NCBI GenBank assembly: GCA_030524665.1
Contig: JAUNGL010000017.1
Location: 1-36,308 of the forward strand
Origin: Lachnospiraceae bacterium
Lineage (GTDB): Bacteria > Bacillota > Clostridia > Lachnospirales > Lachnospiraceae
Reading direction: 5' to 3'
DNA: 36,308 bases
The notes under the pieces are model-generated. The model ran no database searches, was not told where the DNA came from, and saw only the letters and a list, made by a program, of their open reading frames with translations. Position numbers and translations under genes: made by a program. Shown here piece by piece: positions 32,103 to 36,308 of this stretch (the stretch's first letter is position 1; each line of letters begins with the position of its first letter).

Positions 32103-33974
32103 ATGAGAAAATTAGCATTAAGTGACGAAATATTATTAAAAATTGAAAAACCAGCCAGATACATCGGGAACGAAGTAAATTCGGTGATGAAGGATAAAGA
32201 GAAGATTGACATCCGTTTTTGTATGTGTTTCCCGGATGTCTACGAAATCGGAATGTCCCATCTCGGTATTCAGGTACTGTATGACATGTTTAACCGCAGG
32301 GAAGATGTCTGGTGTGAACGTGTGTATTCCCCGTGGGTGGATCTGGATAAGGTGATGCGTGAGGAGAGGATTCCGCTGTTTGCACTGGAATCGCAGGATC
32401 CGGTGAAGGACTTTGATTTTCTGGGAATCACACTGCAGTATGAGATGTGTTATACGAATATTCTTCAGATTCTGGACTTGTCCGGAATTCCCCTGATGGC
32501 AGAGGAACGCGGTGACGGATGGGAGTTTCCGCTTGTCATCGGAGGCGGTCCCTGTTCATACAATCCGGAGCCAATCGCGCCGTTCTTTGACATGTTCTAT
32601 ATCGGAGAGGGAGAGACAGTTTATGATGATTTGCTCGAGCTTTACAAGGAATGCCGCAGAGAGGGAGAGGGAAGGAAGCAGTTCCTGTATCGGGCGTCAC
32701 AGATTCCGGGGATCTATGTACCGGCTCTGTATGAGGTGACATACAAGGAGGACGGAACCATTGCTTCATTCGAACCAGTTGTGGAAGGTGTTCCGCGCAC
32801 CGTGACAAAGCAGATTGTGATGGATGTGACACACGCGCCGTATCCGGATGCGCCGGTTGTTCCATTTATTAAGGTGACACAGGACCGCGTAGTACTTGAG
32901 ATCCAGCGCGGATGTATCCGTGGCTGCCGTTTCTGTCAGGCAGGTATGCTCTACCGCCCAACCAGAGAACGCAGTCTGGAATGCCTGAAGGAACATGCAT
33001 ACAGGATGCTGAAAAGCACAGGCCACGAAGAGATTTCACTCAGCTCCCTGAGTTCCAGTGACCACTCGGAGCTTGCAGGGATTGTGAATTATCTGATCGA
33101 TGAATTCCGGGATGACAATATCAATATCTCTCTGCCTTCTCTGCGGATTGATGCCTTTTCACTGGATGTCATGAGCAAGGTACAGGACGTCAGAAAGAGC
33201 AGTCTGACCTTTGCTCCGGAGGCCGGTTCACAGCGCCTGCGCGATGTGATCAACAAAGGCCTGACGGAAGAAGTGATTCTGGACGGTGCGGATCAGGCTT
33301 TCCACGGCGGCTGGAATAAGGTCAAGCTTTATTTCATGCTCGGTCTTCCGCTTGAGACGGAGGATGACCGGAAGGATATCGCACATCTGGCGGAACTGAT
33401 CGCAGAGAAATATTATGAGATTCCGAAGGAAGAGCGAAACGGCAAATGCCAGATTACGGTCAGTACCTCGTTTTTCGTGCCGAAACCCTTCACGCCGTTC
33501 CAGTGGGCGAGGATGTACCAGCCGGGAGATTATCTTGGATTTGCGAAAACAGTCAATCATGAGATTAAGAGTATGAAGAATCAGAAGAGTATCCGTTACA
33601 ACTGGCATCAGGCGGATGTGACGCTTCTGGAGGGAGTATTCGCACGCGGAGACCGCAGGATTGCGGATGTTATTCTGGAAGCGTACCGTCTCGGAGCACT
33701 GTATGATGCCTGGACCGAATACTGGAATTTTGACCGCTGGCTGGAAGCATTTGCAAATACAGGGATTGATATGGATTTCTATACCCAGCGTGAGCGTGGG
33801 GAGGACGAGATCTTCCCGTGGGATTTCATTGATATCGGAGTCAGCAGGAAATTCCTGCTCTCAGAGTGGAAAAAGGCACACGAAGAGCAGGTGACGCCGA
33901 ATTGCCGTGCAAAATGCTCCGGCTGCGGTGCAGCCAGATTCGGAGGAGGGGTCTGCTTTGAACAGAGAAATTAA
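32103..33974 (+). CDS. TIGR03960-family radical SAM protein with B12-binding-like domain
   Basis: A 623-residue radical SAM protein of the TIGR03960 family. The N-terminal half has the B12-binding-like fold (FPDVYEIGMSHLGIQVLYD, DFLGITLQYEMCYTNILQIL, GGGPCSYNPEPIAPFFD). The cluster motif CIRGCRFC has cysteines at 271, 275 and 278. The C-terminal segment has CRAKCSGCGAARFGGGVC, a possible second metal site. The family is nearly always followed by DUF2344 and ribonuclease E/G genes, as here, suggesting an RNA- or ribosome-linked role that is not yet defined to my knowledge. The start has AAGGA 7 bases upstream. Confidence 0.93.
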   Translation: MRKLALSDEILLKIEKPARYIGNEVNSVMKDKEKIDIRFCMCFPDVYEIGMSHLGIQVLYDMFNRREDVWCERVYSPWVDLDKVMREERIPLFALESQDPVKDFDFLGITLQYEMCYTNILQILDLSGIPLMAEERGDGWEFPLVIGGGPCSYNPEPIAPFFDMFYIGEGETVYDDLLELYKECRREGEGRKQFLYRASQIPGIYVPALYEVTYKEDGTIASFEPVVEGVPRTVTKQIVMDVTHAPYPDAPVVPFIKVTQDRVVLEIQRGCIRGCRFCQAGMLYRPTRERSLECLKEHAYRMLKSTGHEEISLSSLSSSDHSELAGIVNYLIDEFRDDNINISLPSLRIDAFSLDVMSKVQDVRKSSLTFAPEAGSQRLRDVINKGLTEEVILDGADQAFHGGWNKVKLYFMLGLPLETEDDRKDIAHLAELIAEKYYEIPKEERNGKCQITVSTSFFVPKPFTPFQWARMYQPGDYLGFAKTVNHEIKSMKNQKSIRYNWHQADVTLLEGVFARGDRRIADVILEAYRLGALYDAWTEYWNFDRWLEAFANTGIDMDFYTQRERGEDEIFPWDFIDIGVSRKFLLSEWKKAHEEQVTPNCRAKCSGCGAARFGGGVCFEQRN

Positions 33975-33998
33975 TTTGAATTATGAGAGGTGCCTGAT

Positions 33999-34712
33999 AT
34001 GAAAGTAAGAGTGAAATTTTCGAAACAGGGTGTCATGAAATTTATCGGGCACCTCGATGTCATGCGCTATTTCCAGAAGGCGATCCGGCGTGCAGGGATT
34101 GATATTGCATATACGGAAGGACTCAGCCCGCATATGATCATGTCCTTTGCCGCACCGCTCGGCGTAGGGCTGACCAGTGATGCGGAATACATGGATATCG
34201 AGCTGCGCACGCCGATTTCCAGTGAAGCTGCTATCGATGCACTGAACCGTGTTGGAGTAGAGGGAATCACTGTGACCGGATTCTGGCAGATTCCGGACGG
34301 AAAGGCGAGCAAGGCGATGACACTGGTGGCGGCCGCGGATTATACGCTGCGTTTCCGTAAGGGGTATGAGCCCAAAGGAGACTGGCAATCCAATATTTCC
34401 CATTTCTTTGCGCAGAAATCTATCCTTGTGATGAAAAAGAGCAAGAAATCAGAGAAAGAGGTGGATATCCGTCCGATGATCTATGAGATGACAGTCAATG
34501 CAGGAACTGTCTTTATGAAGCTGTCCGCAGGAAGCGTTGCAAATCTGAAACCGGAGCTTGTAATGGATGCATATCTGCAGTCCATCGGAGTCGAACCGGA
34601 ACCGTTTGCTTATGAGATCTACCGCTGTGAAGTGTATGCAGATGTCGGAACGGAAAAGAAACGGAAGCTGGTAACCCTTGGCTCCCTGGGGGAAGTAGTG
34701 AAGGATGAGTGA
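33999..34712 (+). CDS. TIGR03936 / DUF2344 family protein
   Basis: A 237-residue protein of the DUF2344 family, whose members sit between a TIGR03960 radical SAM protein and RNase E/G. Recognised parts are MKVRVKFSKQGVMKFIGHLDVMRYFQKAIRRAG and LSPHMIMSFAAPLGVGLTSDAEYMDIEL. ATG 33999 is chosen from AGAGG 8 bases upstream; GTG 33990 in frame overlaps that site. It overlaps the rng start by 8 bases, so translation is coupled. Function unknown. Confidence 0.9.
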   Translation: MKVRVKFSKQGVMKFIGHLDVMRYFQKAIRRAGIDIAYTEGLSPHMIMSFAAPLGVGLTSDAEYMDIELRTPISSEAAIDALNRVGVEGITVTGFWQIPDGKASKAMTLVAAADYTLRFRKGYEPKGDWQSNISHFFAQKSILVMKKSKKSEKEVDIRPMIYEMTVNAGTVFMKLSAGSVANLKPELVMDAYLQSIGVEPEPFAYEIYRCEVYADVGTEKKRKLVTLGSLGEVVKDE

Positions 34713-35907
34713 ATCGAAATATTTATTCATCCGCAGGGATGAGAAAATTCTCTCGTTTTTGATGCAGGGACAGAAAGCGATTGAGATACACTGTGATGAC
34801 AGCTCTGCAGACTCGCTTCTGGGGAATATCTATATCGGAAAAATAAAAAATATTGCGAAGAATATTGGGGCCGCGTTCGTGGAAATCGCGCCAGGGCAAG
34901 TGTGTTATCTTCCTCTGGAGGATATGAAAGCTCCGGTCTACACCAAAAAAGGAAGTTCCCGGCAGCCGCAGGCCGGAGATGAGCTGCTGGTGCAGGTATC
35001 GCGTGATGCGATCAAGACGAAAGCACCTGCCGTGACGACTAAGCTGACGCTGCACGGAAAATACGTATTGCTGACCGTCGGGGATGCGAGAAGGTCTGTT
35101 TCATCGAAGCTGGGATCAAAGAAACGGGAACAGCTGCTGGAGTTGTTGGAACGCATACCAGAAAGCAAAAACGCGGAATATCCGGAATATGGATGGCTGC
35201 TCCGCACGAATGCCGGAGATGCGGAGGAAACTCTTCTTGCAAAAGACATCTGCCGACTTCGGAACCAGTTCGAAGCCCTGATGCAGCAGGCAAGATACCG
35301 CACCTGTTTTTCCTGCCTGATCAGAACTCCGTCAGTCTATCTCACCCGTCTGTCTAATCTTTATCAGTCGGATGCAGAACAGATTCTGACCGATGATGAA
35401 GGACTGTATCGTGAAATCAGTGAATATCTGACGCTGAACCAGCCGGAGGACCTGCCCAGACTGTCTCTGTACCGGAATGAGCTTTTACCTGTGCATAAGC
35501 TATATTCTCTGGAGCATCAGCTTGCACAGGCACTGCAGGAAAAAGTATGGCTGAATTCCGGAGGATATCTAGTGATACAGCCGACAGAGGCCCTGACCGT
35601 CATAGATGTCAATACCGGAAAGTATGAAGGCGGGAAAAAGAAAGAGGCTGCATTTCTGAAAATCAATCAGGAGGCAGCAGTAGAAATCGCCAGACAGATC
35701 AGGCTCCGCAACCTGAGCGGGATCATCATCGTGGATTTCATCAATATGGAATCGGAAGAGTCAATTACAACCTTACTTTCCGTGCTGAGAGAGCGGCTGC
35801 AGAGGGATCCCATTCCTACGGTACTGGTGGATATGACAAAATTGTCGTTGGTCGAGATTACCAGAAAAAAGGTGGAGAAGCCGTTGAGTGAGTGCTGCAG
35901 GATGTGA
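34705..35907 (+). CDS. Ribonuclease E/G family protein
   Basis: A 400-residue endoribonuclease of the RNase E/G family. An S1-like RNA-binding region lies near the N-terminus (GNIYIGKIKNIAKNIGAAFVEIAPGQVCYLPLED, about 40-75). The active-site acids are D301 and N303 in VIDVNTGK and D344 in IIIVDFINME, matching E. coli RNase E D303, N305 and D346. It ends shortly after LVEITRKKVEKPLSE and lacks the CPxC Zn-link and C-terminal scaffold, as in a compact RNase G. It cleaves single-stranded RNA, probably rRNA precursors or mRNA. It ends the three-gene unit before a strong terminator. Confidence 0.9.
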   Translation: MSESKYLFIRRDEKILSFLMQGQKAIEIHCDDSSADSLLGNIYIGKIKNIAKNIGAAFVEIAPGQVCYLPLEDMKAPVYTKKGSSRQPQAGDELLVQVSRDAIKTKAPAVTTKLTLHGKYVLLTVGDARRSVSSKLGSKKREQLLELLERIPESKNAEYPEYGWLLRTNAGDAEETLLAKDICRLRNQFEALMQQARYRTCFSCLIRTPSVYLTRLSNLYQSDAEQILTDDEGLYREISEYLTLNQPEDLPRLSLYRNELLPVHKLYSLEHQLAQALQEKVWLNSGGYLVIQPTEALTVIDVNTGKYEGGKKKEAAFLKINQEAAVEIARQIRLRNLSGIIIVDFINMESEESITTLLSVLRERLQRDPIPTVLVDMTKLSLVEITRKKVEKPLSECCRM

Positions 35908-35973
35908 AATCTGAGTCGGCTTGGCTGATGTGTGAGAGTTATTTTGATACGGGAAATATAATAAAAATGATAT

Positions 35974-36017
35974 AAAAACCTTCGGGTTGCCAGATAAATG
36001 GCAGTCCGAAGGTTTTT
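35974..36017 (+). terminator. Rho-independent terminator after the RNase E/G gene
   Basis: AAAAACCTTCGG (35974-35985) pairs with CCGAAGGTTTTT (36006-36017), with an inner TGCCA/TGGCA stem. T-run follows on the plus strand and an A-run precedes it, so it may also serve the convergent HTH gene. Confidence 0.85.
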
Positions 36018-36053
36018 ATGTTTGCTGAATAAATTTTCTGTCGAAATATAAGA

Positions 36054-36308
36054 CTATTTTTCGTTATTGTCAGGATCTTCTTTGCGCGATTTCCGTATAT
36101 CATTGATAATCTGTTGAATATGTGCTACTTCTTCTATTGTCAATCCCTTCACTTCAATATAATGTCTGTGGTCCAATTCGAGTAAATAATCACTGCTGAC
36201 GGAAAAGAATTTGGCTATTCGAGTCAACATATCGATTGACGGAAGTATATTATTATTTTCCCAATTTGAAACAGCTTGTTTGGTCACACTGAGTCTCCTC
36301 GCCAGCTC
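36054..36308 (-). CDS. Helix-turn-helix (XRE/Cro-type) regulator, 5' end outside window
   Basis: The window holds the last 84 codons; the start lies beyond the right edge. ELARRLSVTKQAVSNWENNNILPSIDMLTRIAKFFSVSSDYLLELD is a typical HTH_3 DNA-binding domain from its second helix onward. The C-terminal about 35 residues (IEVKGLTIEEVAHIQQIINDIRKSRKED) look like a short helical tail. Such regulators act as repressors or sense redox, toxins or metabolites, but the target is not visible. Confidence 0.88.
   Translation of the reverse strand, partial: ELARRLSVTKQAVSNWENNNILPSIDMLTRIAKFFSVSSDYLLELDHRHYIEVKGLTIEEVAHIQQIINDIRKSRKEDPDNNEK

Overview
The window is a piece of core chromosome from a spore-forming, low-to-mid G+C Firmicute, most likely a Lachnospiraceae (Clostridia) member. 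The evidence is the alpha/beta-type SASP gene, a dipicolinate synthase pair, ylbJ, the HisZ plus short HisG arrangement, a DUF6465 protein, and the rpmB < > asp23-fakA-recG layout. I see no rRNA, tRNA, insertion sequence, prophage or CRISPR array. Apart from terminators and promoters no stretch over about 260 bases lacks a gene; the longest gaps (21-272, 5529-5760, 6169-6416, 7875-8101) are described by their regulatory content.

Layout. 1-4528: the start of rpmB leaves leftwards, and asp23, a FakA/YloV-like DAK2-DegV gene and recG read rightwards. 4529-7874: a DUF6465 gene with a histone-like tail, a convergent SASP gene with a sigma-G-like promoter, a divergent methylglyoxal synthase homologue, and a convergent DUF1846 gene. 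8043-12775: a consensus promoter drives rsmD-coaD, followed by a coiled-coil gene that overlaps ylbJ tail to tail; then an M23 peptidase and a small alarmone synthetase. 12825-19998: a long same-strand run of RNA-modification and housekeeping genes (RsmF-like, RsuA-like, HAD, YgiQ, a small membrane protein, RluD-like, RecU).

20045-25361 is a histidine operon, hisZ-hisG-hisD-hisB-hisIE, behind a perfect TTGACA-17-TATAAT promoter with nested palindromes just downstream of the expected start. Its last gene carries an extra, apparently inactive HisA/HisF-like domain. hisA, hisF, hisH and hisC are not in the window. A cytoplasmic GH20-like gene follows. 27441-30831 (minus) is a sporulation operon dpaA-dpaB-asnB, whose promoter region has a sigma-K-type -10. 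30992-32015 is azlCD, a branched-chain amino acid exporter. 32103-35907 is the conserved trio radical SAM (TIGR03960)-DUF2344-RNase E/G, closed by a strong terminator. The window ends inside an HTH_XRE regulator gene on the minus strand.

I did not find a wholly new system. The most unusual items are a methylglyoxal synthase homologue with three active-site positions changed to asparagine, the HisA/F-like-HisI-HisE fusion, the palindrome cluster in the his leader, overlapping palindromes upstream of the rsmD promoter, and a terminator buried in the antisense of ylbJ.
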